DNA from: Micromonospora_J zhanjiangensis
GTDB lineage: Bacteria > Actinomycetota > Actinomycetes > Mycobacteriales > Micromonosporaceae
Direction: 5' to 3'
Length of the DNA stretch: 64,000 nucleotides
Assembly: GCF_042650605.1 (NCBI RefSeq)
Contig: NZ_JBHSBN010000006.1
Span: 186,001 to 250,000, forward strand
The translations under genes were made by a program, and so were the position numbers. A model generated the notes under the pieces. It did no database searches and was not told where the DNA came from. It saw nothing but the letters and a program-made list of their open reading frames with translations. Numbering within the stretch: position 1 is the stretch's first letter; the number at the start of each line of letters is the position of its first letter. Below, one piece after another: positions 7,590 to 15,285 of the stretch.

Positions 7590-8879
7590 TCACTTCGGTT
7601 CGAGGACGTCCCGCCCGCCGAGGTACGGCTGGAGCGCCTTGGGCACCCGTACCGAACCGTCCGGTTGCTGGTGGTTCTCCAGGAACGGCACCAGCCAGCG
7701 GGTGGTCGCCAGGGTCCCGTTGAGGGTGGCGGCCGTCTGCGGCTTGCCGTCGGCGTCCCGGTAGCGGATGTTCAACCGCCGGGCCTGGAAGGTGGTGCAG
7801 TTCGAGGTCGAGGTGAGTTCGAGCCAGCGGCCCTGGGACGGCAGCCACGCCTCGCAGTCGTACTTGCGGGCCGCGCTCGAACCGAGATCACCGGCGGCGG
7901 TGTCGATCACCCGGTACGGCAGCTCGACCTTGGCCAGCATCTCCTCCTCCCAGGCCAGCAGCCGCTGGTGCTCGTCGGCCGCGTCCTCCGGCCGGCAGAA
8001 GGAGAACATCTCGATCTTGTCGAACTGGTGCACCCGGATGATCCCCCGGGTGTCCTTGCCGTACGAGCCGGCCTCCCGGCGGTAGCAGGACGACGATCCG
8101 GCGTACCGGGCCGGGGTGTCGAGCTGGAGGATCTCGCCGGCGTGGTAGCCGGCCAGCGGCACCTCGCTGGTGCCGACCAGGTAGAGGTCGTCGGCCTCCA
8201 ACCGGTAGACCTCGCCGGCGTGCGCGCCGAGGAAGCCGGTGCCCTCCATCGCCTCCGGCTTGACCAGCGACGGGGTGATGATCGGGGTGATCCCGTTCTC
8301 CACCGCCTGGGCCAGCGCGAGTTGGAACAGGCCGAACTGCAGCAGCGCGCCGACCCCGGTGAGGAAGTAGAACCGGCTGCCGGAGACCTTGGCGCCGCGT
8401 TCCATGTCGATCGCGCCGAGCAGCTCGCCCAGCTCCAGGTGGTCGCGCAGCCGGAACCCGGCGGCCTGGTCCGGCGCGCCGAGCAGCCGGTCGCAACCGG
8501 TCGGCAGCACCTCGCGGAGCACCACGTAGTCGTCCTCGCCGCCCGGCGGGACGCCCTCGGCGACCACGTTCGGGATGGCGAACTGCGCCCGGCGCAGCGC
8601 CTGCTCGGCGTCGTTCACGGCCGCCTCGGCCGTCTTCACCTCGGCCGACAACTCCTTGGTACGGCGCAGCAGCGCGGCCTTCTCCTCGCCGCCGGCCTTG
8701 GGCATCTGCTTGCCGAGCTGCTTCTGCTCGGCCCGCAGCGCCTCGAACCGGCCGACCGCGGCCCGGCGTGCCTCGTCGGCGCGGACCGCCTCGTCGACGG
8801 CCGACTCGGACTCGCCGCGCAGGCGCTGGCTGGCTCGGACGGCTTCCGGATCGGTGCGGAGCAGACGCAGGTCAATCAC
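7590..8879 (-). CDS. serS: Seryl-tRNA synthetase
   Basis: Class II aminoacyl-tRNA synthetase that charges tRNA-Ser and tRNA-Sec type acceptors with serine in the cytoplasm; 429 residues, normal for bacterial SerRS. The N-terminus MIDLRLLRTDPEAVRASQR leads into the long antiparallel coiled coil (about 28-100) that contacts the tRNA long arm. Catalytic core landmarks are GTGFLGAHAGEVYRLE, VGTSEVPLAGYHAGEIL (serine binding loop), motif 2 YRREAGSYGKDTRGI and motif 3 LELTSTSNCTTFQARRLNIRY, NGTLATTRWLVPFLENHQ. GTG start. Leads an apparent operon with two HAD phosphatases; no T-box was recognised upstream. Confidence 0.97.
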   Translation of the reverse strand: MIDLRLLRTDPEAVRASQRLRGESESAVDEAVRADEARRAAVGRFEALRAEQKQLGKQMPKAGGEEKAALLRRTKELSAEVKTAEAAVNDAEQALRRAQFAIPNVVAEGVPPGGEDDYVVLREVLPTGCDRLLGAPDQAAGFRLRDHLELGELLGAIDMERGAKVSGSRFYFLTGVGALLQFGLFQLALAQAVENGITPIITPSLVKPEAMEGTGFLGAHAGEVYRLEADDLYLVGTSEVPLAGYHAGEILQLDTPARYAGSSSCYRREAGSYGKDTRGIIRVHQFDKIEMFSFCRPEDAADEHQRLLAWEEEMLAKVELPYRVIDTAAGDLGSSAARKYDCEAWLPSQGRWLELTSTSNCTTFQARRLNIRYRDADGKPQTAATLNGTLATTRWLVPFLENHQQPDGSVRVPKALQPYLGGRDVLEPK

Positions 8880-8991
8880 GGGGAGTCAGCCTACCGGGCG
8901 GCCGGCGTTCGGCTCACCTCGATATACCTCGGCCGGACGCCCACCCGGGCGGGCGGCCGGGTCCGGGCCACGCGCGGCCGGACCCGCGAAG

Positions 8992-9726
8992 TCAGTCGCC
9001 GGGCTGGTCGGGACGGACGAACGGTGGGGCGGCCGTGACGGTCAGGTCACTGGGCCCGTCGGGCTGCCCGTCATCGCCCCCGGTCGCGGGTCGGCGTCGG
9101 CGCCGGAGCGGGCCGGGGTCGTCGCCGTCGGTCGGATCGTCCGCCCCGGCGGCGAGCAGCCGTCCGGCCAGCAGCAGCGCCGCGCCGAGCACGGCGGTGG
9201 CGACGAACGCCATCACCAGACCCCGCCCGTACGCGACCTGCAGCTCGCTGTCCGGCCGCAGCGAGTACATCCGGCCGGTCGCCTCCGGCAGCACGTCCGT
9301 GGCGGCGACCAGCGTGACGAGCACGGCGCCCGCGAGCGCGAGACCGAGGACCCGGGCGTTGTGCCGGACCGACGCGGCACCGGCCAGCACCAGCGCCAGG
9401 CAGCCGACCATGCCGAACAGCCCGACCAGGTACGCCGTGCCGAAGCTGCCGATCGCCGAGACCCCGGCCGGCACCAGCAGCTTGGTGTCGCCCTCGACGG
9501 CGGTCATCGGGATGGTGACGATGGTCCACTCGCCGATCAGGGACGCCAGGGCGGCCACCCCGCCGAGCGCGCCGAGGACCGGCACCAGCCGGCGGTCCCG
9601 GAACAACCCGGTCACCGCCCGGGACAGCCGGGACGGTGGCGCCGGGTCGCGGTCCGGTCCCCACTCGACGGTGACCGGTGCCGCGGCATGCGAGTCCTGC
9701 CGGGGGATGGGGAGATCCTGGGACAT
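8992..9726 (-). CDS. Integral membrane protein, four helices, unknown function
   Basis: 244-residue protein that I do not recognise. The first 45 residues are cytoplasmic and polar (MSQDLPIPRQDSHAAAPV), then four hydrophobic segments follow: about 46-66 (VPVLGALGGVAALASLIGEW), 93-118 (GTAYLVGLFGMVGCLALVLA), 125-145 (VLGLALAGAVLVTLVAATDV) and 168-188 (GLVMAFVATAVLGAALLLAG). The tail is Asp/Arg-rich. ATG start chosen because the long open frame upstream overlaps the divergent OsmC gene. It sits upstream of serS on the same strand with 112 bases between; a shared function is not implied. Confidence 0.75.
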   Translation of the reverse strand: MSQDLPIPRQDSHAAAPVTVEWGPDRDPAPPSRLSRAVTGLFRDRRLVPVLGALGGVAALASLIGEWTIVTIPMTAVEGDTKLLVPAGVSAIGSFGTAYLVGLFGMVGCLALVLAGAASVRHNARVLGLALAGAVLVTLVAATDVLPEATGRMYSLRPDSELQVAYGRGLVMAFVATAVLGAALLLAGRLLAAGADDPTDGDDPGPLRRRRRPATGGDDGQPDGPSDLTVTAAPPFVRPDQPGD

Positions 9727-9858
9727 GGGTACGCCCTTCCGCGGTCGCGCGGTCCTGGCTGCATCATGGCACGGGCACCTGGACGTACGGGCGCGGCGCG
9801 GCCCGCGTTCGTCGGCGGATCCGTCGCGCCGCCGCCAGCGGTGGACTAGCGTCCAGGT

Positions 9859-10290
9859 ATGCCTATCCGAAGCGCATCCGCCCACTGGCACGGCAACCTG
9901 ACCGAGGGGTACGGCAAGATCCGTACCGGCAAGGGAGGGCTGTCCGGCGACTACTCCTTCAAGTCCCGGTTCGAGGAGGGTGAGGGGACGAACCCGGAGG
10001 AGCTGATCGCCGCGGCGCACGCGGGCTGCTACTCGATGGCGTTGTCCAAGGCCCTGGGCGACGCCGGCCACCCGCCGACCTCCGTCGAGACCACCGCCCG
10101 GGTGCACCTGGACAAGACCGACGCGGGCATGACCGTCACCCGGATCGACCTGGACACCTACGTCGACGTGGCGGGCCTGGACGAGGCCGAGTTCGGCAAG
10201 GTGGCCGAGGCGGCCAAGGAGAACTGCCCGATCTCGCGGCTGCTCTCCCCGGGCGCCGAGATCACCCTCTCCGCCCGCCTGACCTCCTGA
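9859..10290 (+). CDS. osmC: OsmC-family peroxidase (organic hydroperoxide reductase)
   Basis: Thiol-dependent peroxidase of 143 residues that reduces organic hydroperoxides. The two redox-active cysteines of the family are present in AAAHAGCYSMALSKALG and EAAKENCPISRLLS, and the conserved arginine/glutamate environment is seen in FEEGEGTNPEELIAAAHA. Length and the N-terminal SASAHWHGNLTEGYGKI match OsmC proper rather than Ohr. Divergent from the membrane-protein gene with 132 bases between. Expected to be cytoplasmic and induced by osmotic or oxidative stress, which is family knowledge; no operator is visible. Confidence 0.92.
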   Translation: MPIRSASAHWHGNLTEGYGKIRTGKGGLSGDYSFKSRFEEGEGTNPEELIAAAHAGCYSMALSKALGDAGHPPTSVETTARVHLDKTDAGMTVTRIDLDTYVDVAGLDEAEFGKVAEAAKENCPISRLLSPGAEITLSARLTS

Positions 10291-10320
10291 CCGGTCCCCC
10301 GCCTCGCCCCGTCCGACCCG

Positions 10321-10393
10321 GGTCCGGCGTCGTCGGGCCCCGGGCCGGTCGGGTCCGGCGTCGTCCGGCCCCTGGCCGGTAGGTCCGGTCGGG
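10321..10393. repeat. Imperfect 30-31 bp tandem repeat
   Basis: Two adjacent units begin GGTCCGGCGTCGTC and end GGCCGGT (10321-10351 and 10352-10381), followed by a 12-base partial third copy. They fill the gap between osmC and the metallopeptidase gene. The unit is not obviously palindromic. Slippage-generated spacer is the simplest reading. Confidence 0.6.
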
Positions 10394-10397
10394 CACA

Positions 10398-10760
10398 ATG
10401 GGCTGCGTGCCGGTCGAGATGAGCCGTGAGCGTTTCGAGGAACTGGTCGGCGAGGCGCTCGACGAGGTGCCGGAGGAGTTGCTCGGCCTGATGAGCAACG
10501 TCGTCATCCTGGTCGAGGACGACTCGCCGGCCGACGGGCCGGAGTTGCTCGGCCTCTACGAGGGTCACGCGCTGACCAGCCGCGGCTGGGACTACGCGGG
10601 CGTGCTGCCCGACCGGATCCTGATCTACCGTCATCCGATCCTGCGCATCTGCGACACCGAGGACGACGTGGTCGACGAGGTCGCCGTCACGGTGGTGCAC
10701 GAGATCGCCCACCATTTCGGCATCTCGGACGAACGGCTGCACGAACTCGGGTGGGGCTGA
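10398..10760 (+). CDS. Small zincin-like metallopeptidase family protein
   Basis: Protein of 120 residues of the PF06262 (DUF1025, zincin-like metallopeptidase) type. The zinc site is complete at the C-terminus: HEIAHHFGISDERLHELG, that is HExxH with a third ligand further on. The N-terminal half (SRERFEELVGEALDEVPEEL) is the usual acidic helical part. Candidate starts are ATG 10398, GTG 10407 and ATG 10419; the family generally begins close to EMSRERFEEL, so 10407 or 10419 may be the true one. Activity and substrate of this family are poorly known. Upstream of the AIM24 gene on the same strand. Confidence 0.88.
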   Translation: MGCVPVEMSRERFEELVGEALDEVPEELLGLMSNVVILVEDDSPADGPELLGLYEGHALTSRGWDYAGVLPDRILIYRHPILRICDTEDDVVDEVAVTVVHEIAHHFGISDERLHELGWG

Positions 10761-10863
10761 GTTCCCGGCCGGATCGCGGATTGTCCGGCCTTGACAGGCC
10801 CGCCTACCCTCGGGCGACCACGATGGCCCGGGGCTACGGCCCGGCAGGAGGAACAAGGTAGAG

Positions 10864-11589
10864 ATGCGCAGCTCGTTGTTCTCCGCGGAGAATCTGGAGA
10901 AGGAGTCCGCCCAGCCCGGCCTGCGGCTGCAGAACTCCAAGTTGCTCAAGATCGAACTCAACGGCGAGGCGATGGCCCGGGTCGGCTCGATGGTCGCGTA
11001 CCAGGGGCAGGTGCAGTTCCAGGCGCTCGGCTCCGGTGGGATCGGCAAGTTCCTGAAGCAGAAGCTCACCGGCGAGGGTGTCCCGCTGATGAAGCTGACC
11101 GGCCGTGGTGACGTGTTCCTGGCCAACCTGGCGGCGGACGTACACATCATCGACCTGGAGCCGGGTGACGCGCTGTCGATCAACGGTTCCAGCGTGCTCG
11201 CCTTCGACTCGACCCTGCAGTACGACATCCGGATGGTCGGCGGCGCCGGGATGGCCTCGTCGTCCGGCCTGTTCAACTGCGTCTTCTCCGGGCATGGCCG
11301 GATCGCCATTACCACCAGGGGCATGCCGGTGGTGCTCAACGTCGACCAGCCGACCTACGTCGACCCGCAGGCGGCCGTCGGCTGGTCGGCGAACCTGCAG
11401 ACCGGCTACCACCGGGCGGAGCAGCTCGGCCTGGGGACGCTGCTCGGCCGGCGCACCGGCGAGGCGTTCACGCTGAGCTTCGCCGGGCAGGGTTTCGTGA
11501 TCGTCCAGCCGTCCGAGGAGCCGCCGGTGCTCGGCAGCGGCCAGCAGCAGCAGCAGTCCGGCGGACTGCTCGGCGGCCTGCTGGATTGA
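10864..11589 (+). CDS. AIM24 family protein
   Basis: 241-residue beta-rich protein of the AIM24/TIGR00266 family, with the repeated Gly-rich strands VAYQGQVQFQALGSGG, LTGRGDVFLANLAADVHIID and MVGGAGMASSSGLFNCVFSG. A Gln stretch and GGLLGGLLD form the tail. AGGAGG lies 13 bases before the ATG, slightly far. The family name comes from a yeast mitochondrial inner-membrane protein; the bacterial role is unknown, with proposed links to envelope or nucleotide-binding functions that cannot be tested here. Followed by a strong bidirectional hairpin. Confidence 0.9.
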   Translation: MRSSLFSAENLEKESAQPGLRLQNSKLLKIELNGEAMARVGSMVAYQGQVQFQALGSGGIGKFLKQKLTGEGVPLMKLTGRGDVFLANLAADVHIIDLEPGDALSINGSSVLAFDSTLQYDIRMVGGAGMASSSGLFNCVFSGHGRIAITTRGMPVVLNVDQPTYVDPQAAVGWSANLQTGYHRAEQLGLGTLLGRRTGEAFTLSFAGQGFVIVQPSEEPPVLGSGQQQQQSGGLLGGLLD

Positions 11590-11643
11590 GCTGACCGTGG
11601 GGACCGGGACGCCGACCGGGCGGCGACGTCCCGGATCCGTGCC

Positions 11644-11675
11644 CGGCCGGCCGGACCGCCCGGTCCGGCCGGCCG
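11644..11675. terminator. Bidirectional hairpin between AIM24 gene and pheA
   Basis: CGGCCGGCCGGACCG (11644-11658) and CGGTCCGGCCGGCCG (11661-11675) form a perfect 15-bp stem separated by only two bases, so it is nearly a pure palindrome. It lies between two convergent genes. A two-base loop will open a pair or two in RNA; a cruciform is also possible in DNA. Confidence 0.65.
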
Positions 11676-11682
11676 CGCCGGG

Positions 11683-12639
11683 TCAGGTCTGTTCGCCGGT
11701 ACGGACGCGGGCCAGCCACGCCGCCGCGTCGGCGTAGTCGGCGTCGGCCAGGCCCGCGGGCGCCGGCACCGGACGCTCGTTGACGCCGGCCGCCCCCCGG
11801 TGCCGGGGGTACGACCCGAGGAACCGCACGTCCGCGCAGATCCGCCGGAGGCCCTGCAGCGCCTCACCCAGCCGGATGTCGGCGACATGACCGGTGCAGT
11901 CCAGGAAGAACGCGTACCGGCCGAGCGCCTCGCCGGTGGGTCGGGACCCGATCCGGGTCAGGTTCACCCCGCGTACGGCCAGTTCCGTCAGCACCGCGAG
12001 CAGCGCGCCGACCCGGTCGTGGGCGATGAAGACGGCCAGCGAGGTCAGGTCGTCGCCGGTGGGCGGCGGCGGCGGTCCGGGCCGGGACACCAGGACGAAC
12101 CGGGTGACCGCGTCACCGTGATCGGCGATCTTGTCGGCCAGCACCGGCAGCCGGTGCCGGGCCGCGGCCACCCGGGCACAGATCGCCGCGTCCTGCTCAC
12201 CGTCGGCGGCCGCCTGGGCCGCCGCGCTGTTGGACAGCTTGTCGACCACCACCGCGTCCGGCAACCGGTCCCGGAGCCAGCCGCGGCACTGGGTGGACGC
12301 CTGCGGATGCGCGGCGACCGTACCGATCGCGTCCAACTCGGTGCCGGCCCGCGCGGCCAGGACGAACTCGACCGGGAGCACCACCTCGCGGGTGATCACC
12401 AACGGCTCGCCGTCGGCCAGTTCGTCGAAGGTGACCCCGACCGCGCCACCGATCGAGTTCTCCAACGGCACCAGGGCGGCGTCGGCCTCGCCGATCCGTA
12501 CCGCGTCGAGCGCCTCGGGCACGCTGCGGGCCGGCGAACGGGAGCCGCGTTCGGCGGCCGGCACGAGGCGCAGGGCCTGCTCGGCGAAGGTCCCCTCGGG
12601 GCCCAGGTAGACGAAGCGGGTCGGCGGAGTTCCGGGCAT
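11683..12639 (-). CDS. pheA: Prephenate dehydratase
   Basis: Converts prephenate to phenylpyruvate in phenylalanine synthesis; 318 residues, the monofunctional actinobacterial form without chorismate mutase. The catalytic domain begins RFVYLGPEGTFAEQAL and includes VPLENSIGGAVGVTFDEL (family signature 1 region) and AAHPQASTQCRGWL; the regulatory ACT domain runs from about 205 with SLAVFIAHDRVGALLAVLTE and the phenylalanine-binding segment RGVNLTRIGSRPTGEALGRY. Cytoplasmic. It is the last gene of a tight three-gene group whose first member is also an ACT protein; the phenylalanine feedback site is intact by eye. Confidence 0.95.
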   Translation of the reverse strand: MPGTPPTRFVYLGPEGTFAEQALRLVPAAERGSRSPARSVPEALDAVRIGEADAALVPLENSIGGAVGVTFDELADGEPLVITREVVLPVEFVLAARAGTELDAIGTVAAHPQASTQCRGWLRDRLPDAVVVDKLSNSAAAQAAADGEQDAAICARVAAARHRLPVLADKIADHGDAVTRFVLVSRPGPPPPPTGDDLTSLAVFIAHDRVGALLAVLTELAVRGVNLTRIGSRPTGEALGRYAFFLDCTGHVADIRLGEALQGLRRICADVRFLGSYPRHRGAAGVNERPVPAPAGLADADYADAAAWLARVRTGEQT

Positions 12640-12648
12640 GGTTGCAGC

Positions 12649-13233
12649 CTACGCAGGTGGGGGCAGGGCCGGTCCACCCTCACACGCCAGTTGCCGGATG
12701 CCCGCCGGAGCGGTCGCCCGTACCCGGGCGTCGCAGACGTCGGTGCCGGCGGTGACCAGGGTCAACGCGCCGGGCCGGCCGGTCGAGACCACCTGCAGCG
12801 GTTCCCGGTCCGGGACCTGGACGACGCTGTACTGCCAGTCGTCGGCGCAGAGTGGCCCGCGGCTGACCGTGGGCCTCGCGCCGCCGGGCAACAGGCCGCG
12901 GTCGCGCAACAGGCTGACCACCTGCTGACCGGACGGGCCGCCGGCGCAGGCGGTGGCGACCAGACCACCGGTAGTCGGGGTCGGCACCGCGGGCGGCAGG
13001 GTCGGGCGGGTGGCCGATCCCGCGTCGGTCGGCACGGACGCGCTCGGCACCGGCGAGGAGACGGTCGGCCTGGGCGGATCGCCGGTCGGCTCGGTCAGCT
13101 CCGGCGGCGTGCCGCAGCCAGCCAGGGCGGACAGGCAGAGCAGGACGACCACGACGCCGGTGCCGGCCACCGGTACGGGTTTCGCTGGCGTTGCGCGGAC
13201 CACGAGCCGACCCCTTGGATAGGCGTACGTCAT
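12649..13233 (-). CDS. Putative secreted lipoprotein, unknown function
   Basis: 194-residue protein with an N-terminal hydrophobic segment ending in lipobox LSALAGC (about residue 40), then a long Pro/Thr/Ser-rich stalk (PTVSSPVPSASVPTD) and a C-terminal globular part with four cysteines (VATACAGG, PLCADDWQ, TDVCDARV, QLACEGG) that could make two disulfides outside the cell. No domain recognised. Its start is four bases after the ACT gene stop and its stop is ten bases before pheA, so it is very probably co-transcribed with pheA; the connection between an exported lipoprotein and phenylalanine synthesis is unexplained. Confidence 0.8.
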   Translation of the reverse strand: MTYAYPRGRLVVRATPAKPVPVAGTGVVVVLLCLSALAGCGTPPELTEPTGDPPRPTVSSPVPSASVPTDAGSATRPTLPPAVPTPTTGGLVATACAGGPSGQQVVSLLRDRGLLPGGARPTVSRGPLCADDWQYSVVQVPDREPLQVVSTGRPGALTLVTAGTDVCDARVRATAPAGIRQLACEGGPALPPPA

Positions 13234-13237
13234 GGGC

Positions 13238-13627
13238 TCAGGTGGTGATCCGGTGCCCGGCCTTGGTGAGCGTGGCGAGCGCCTCGGGCAGCCGGACCGA
13301 CGGGACCAGCAGGTAGTCGGTGTCGAAGGTGGAGAAGGCCACGATGTTCACCCGGGCCTCGGCGAGCGGTACGGCCAGCGAGGCGAGGATGCCGGTCGCG
13401 GCGAGGTGGAACGGCTCGACCACCCGCAGGCAACGCCAGCCGGTCTCGACGGTGGCGTCGGTGGGCACCCGGTCGGAGCGGCAGATGACCGACAACTCGT
13501 CGACGGTCGAGGTGACCGAGACCACGCCGGACTCGGCCGGCGCGCTCAGCAGGCCGTCGGGCAGCGCCGAACCGGCGGCGAGCCGGCACACGGCGTATTC
13601 CTCCGGCAGCAGAGCGATATCCAACAT
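13238..13627 (-). CDS. ACT domain-containing protein
   Basis: 129-residue cytoplasmic protein built from two ACT-like halves: ISVICRSDRVP-type strand in DELSVICRSDRVPTDATVE in the first, and GILASLAVPLAEARVNIVAF followed by STFDTDYLLVP in the second. This arrangement resembles the amino-acid sensing CASTOR/aspartokinase-type ACT modules. ATG start directly before LDIALLPEEYAVCRL. First gene of the group with the lipoprotein and pheA genes, so an amino-acid sensor or regulator for aromatic amino-acid synthesis is a reasonable inference, though its ligand is unknown. Confidence 0.85.
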   Translation of the reverse strand: MLDIALLPEEYAVCRLAAGSALPDGLLSAPAESGVVSVTSTVDELSVICRSDRVPTDATVETGWRCLRVVEPFHLAATGILASLAVPLAEARVNIVAFSTFDTDYLLVPSVRLPEALATLTKAGHRITT

Positions 13628-13733
13628 GGGGGAACCTTACGATGCGCTGGGGCATGGCCCAACATTCGACAGGTGCGGCGAACGACACTCTTTGCTCAGG
13701 ACGTCGGGTATCCAGGGCTGGGCCGCCCGCGTC

Positions 13734-14186
13734 TCACACCTCGGACAGGAAGGTGAGGGAGCCGGCCACCGAGCCGTCCGAGAACAGAGGGGTGGCGATG
13801 GCGTCGACGGTGGCCGTGGTCGCCCCGGCCGGCTTGCCGGAGACCCGCAACAGGCCGCGGGCGAGGCGGCCGGAACTGAGCGCCAGCAGCGGCGGGATCT
13901 TGTCGATGTCCTGCTCGGCGAGTTCGCCCCGGGCTGCGGTGAAGTCGATCAGGCGTACCCCGGCGTCCAGCAACGGTCGGCCAACCGTGTCCTCGGGCGA
14001 ACCGAGGCAGATCAGGTCGCAGCAAGCCTGGGAGATGGCGACGATCCGGGTCCGTTGGTCGATCACCAGACACGGCTCGGGTGCCCCGGTGACGGTGGCG
14101 ATCCACCTCGCGAGGCTGTCCGGCCCGGGTGGCGGGGTGGCCGCTGGCACGAACGCATCCGACAGGGAGAGTTCGAGGTGGGCCAC
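13734..14186 (-). CDS. Single PAS-domain protein
   Basis: 150-residue cytoplasmic protein consisting almost entirely of one PAS fold: LARWIATVTGAPEPCLVIDQ, RTRIVAISQACCDLICLGSP, GRPLLDAGVRLIDFTAARGE and SGKPAGATTATVDAIATPLF are the strand and helix segments. No output domain is attached, so it is likely a stand-alone sensor that acts by partner binding. Adjacent cysteines in ACCDLIC could bind a ligand or metal. GTG start with AGGAGG six bases upstream. The neighbours on both sides are not signalling enzymes, so its partner is not identified. Confidence 0.8.
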   Translation of the reverse strand: MAHLELSLSDAFVPAATPPPGPDSLARWIATVTGAPEPCLVIDQRTRIVAISQACCDLICLGSPEDTVGRPLLDAGVRLIDFTAARGELAEQDIDKIPPLLALSSGRLARGLLRVSGKPAGATTATVDAIATPLFSDGSVAGSLTFLSEV

Positions 14187-14368
14187 TGCGCCTCCTATGC
14201 AACCGACCGGCTTGATCCAAGCTAGCCGGTCCCGAGCGGATCGCCGACCCGCGGCGGGGTGTCGGGTCGGGCGGAGCGCCGTCCGCGGCCCTGGACGTGG
14301 AGCACGCGGTCACCCGGTGACGGCGGCGGTCCGGGCCCCCTCGCGGCCGGTGGCGCTGGCTGCTGACG

Positions 14369-15121
14369 TTACCGGCGCCCTGCCCGCTTGTCAGCCGCCG
14401 TTTGGCCGTCCTGGTACCACCGGTAGTTGGCGGCGGCCAGTTGACCGGCCGTGTACCAGGTGCTGGGCTGCTGCGCCACCATGAAGAGCTTCTCCGCCGT
14501 GGCGGGACTGATCCGGCTCCCGCCGGCGACCAGCAGCCGGTCGAGCTCCCGGTGGGTCGCCACCAGACACTCCTTGGGCAGCCCGTAGACGCTGATGTCG
14601 CCCGAACCGACGAAGGTCAGCACCGGCGCGACCGGCACGTTCTGGCCGATCGCCGTCGAGATCGCCTTGCTCGCCCGACGCGCCTCCCGGCGGGCCTCGG
14701 CCACGTACGCCGGGCGCTTGCCGTTGATCTGGACGACGTCGCCGGCCACCATCACCCGGGACCGGCCGTGGTCGGCGACGGTCACCGCGAACAGGCCGCT
14801 CGGCCCGATGGCGAGGAACGCGGCACGCTCGTCCCGGGTGTCGCCGGTCAGGTCCAGGAACTGGCTGTCGGGCAGGTCGGTGCGCGGCAGCTCGGCCACG
14901 TGCCAGGACGGTCCCAGGTGGTCGAGCTGGGTGAGGGCGCGGGCGCCGGCGGCCTCGACCCGACGGGCGTCGCGTTCGGCACGGCGCCGGCGGGCCCACT
15001 GCGCCGGGGTCGGGCGTACCGGTTCGAGGGCGGTGCCGGGTGGTGCTGCGGCTGGACGCGGCGAGGTGGGATTCACGGCCCGGGCGATGGGCATCGCTCG
15101 ACGCGCGGGGAAGACAGTCAT
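14369..15121 (-). CDS. NERD (nuclease-related) domain protein
   Basis: 250-residue protein. A basic N-terminal segment (QWARRRRAERDARRVEAAGA) is followed by a NERD-like domain of the restriction-endonuclease-like fold: LTGDTRDERAAFLAIGPSGL, FAVTVADHGRSRVMVAGD, VVQINGKRPAYVAEARRE and VAPVLTFVGSGDISVYGL. The glutamate/lysine residues expected for the nuclease core are not all clear, so activity is uncertain. A TTG upstream would add five residues, but GGAGGT just before the ATG at 15121 supports this start. Divergent from arginine deiminase; cytoplasmic, function unknown. Confidence 0.7.
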   Translation of the reverse strand: MTVFPARRAMPIARAVNPTSPRPAAAPPGTALEPVRPTPAQWARRRRAERDARRVEAAGARALTQLDHLGPSWHVAELPRTDLPDSQFLDLTGDTRDERAAFLAIGPSGLFAVTVADHGRSRVMVAGDVVQINGKRPAYVAEARREARRASKAISTAIGQNVPVAPVLTFVGSGDISVYGLPKECLVATHRELDRLLVAGGSRISPATAEKLFMVAQQPSTWYTAGQLAAANYRWYQDGQTAADKRAGRR

Positions 15122-15285
15122 CGCGACCTCCGGCAAAAGGTCTCTTGAAGTTATGTCTCCACTACCCTACGTGCCTCAGGGTGCAAACCCGCAAGGCGAA
15201 GCGCCGGAGTGAGTGCGGATGAATGCCATATTCACCCCTAGCCCTTTTTCCCGGATGGCGCCAACTCCTGGCCTACGCTGCTCGG

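Noticed and set aside
10321..10393. CRISPR-like repeat
   Set aside because: Units are contiguous without spacers, imperfect and only two and a half copies.
13734..14186. Classic two-component sensor based on the PAS domain
   Set aside because: There is no kinase or output domain; the protein is a lone PAS domain.
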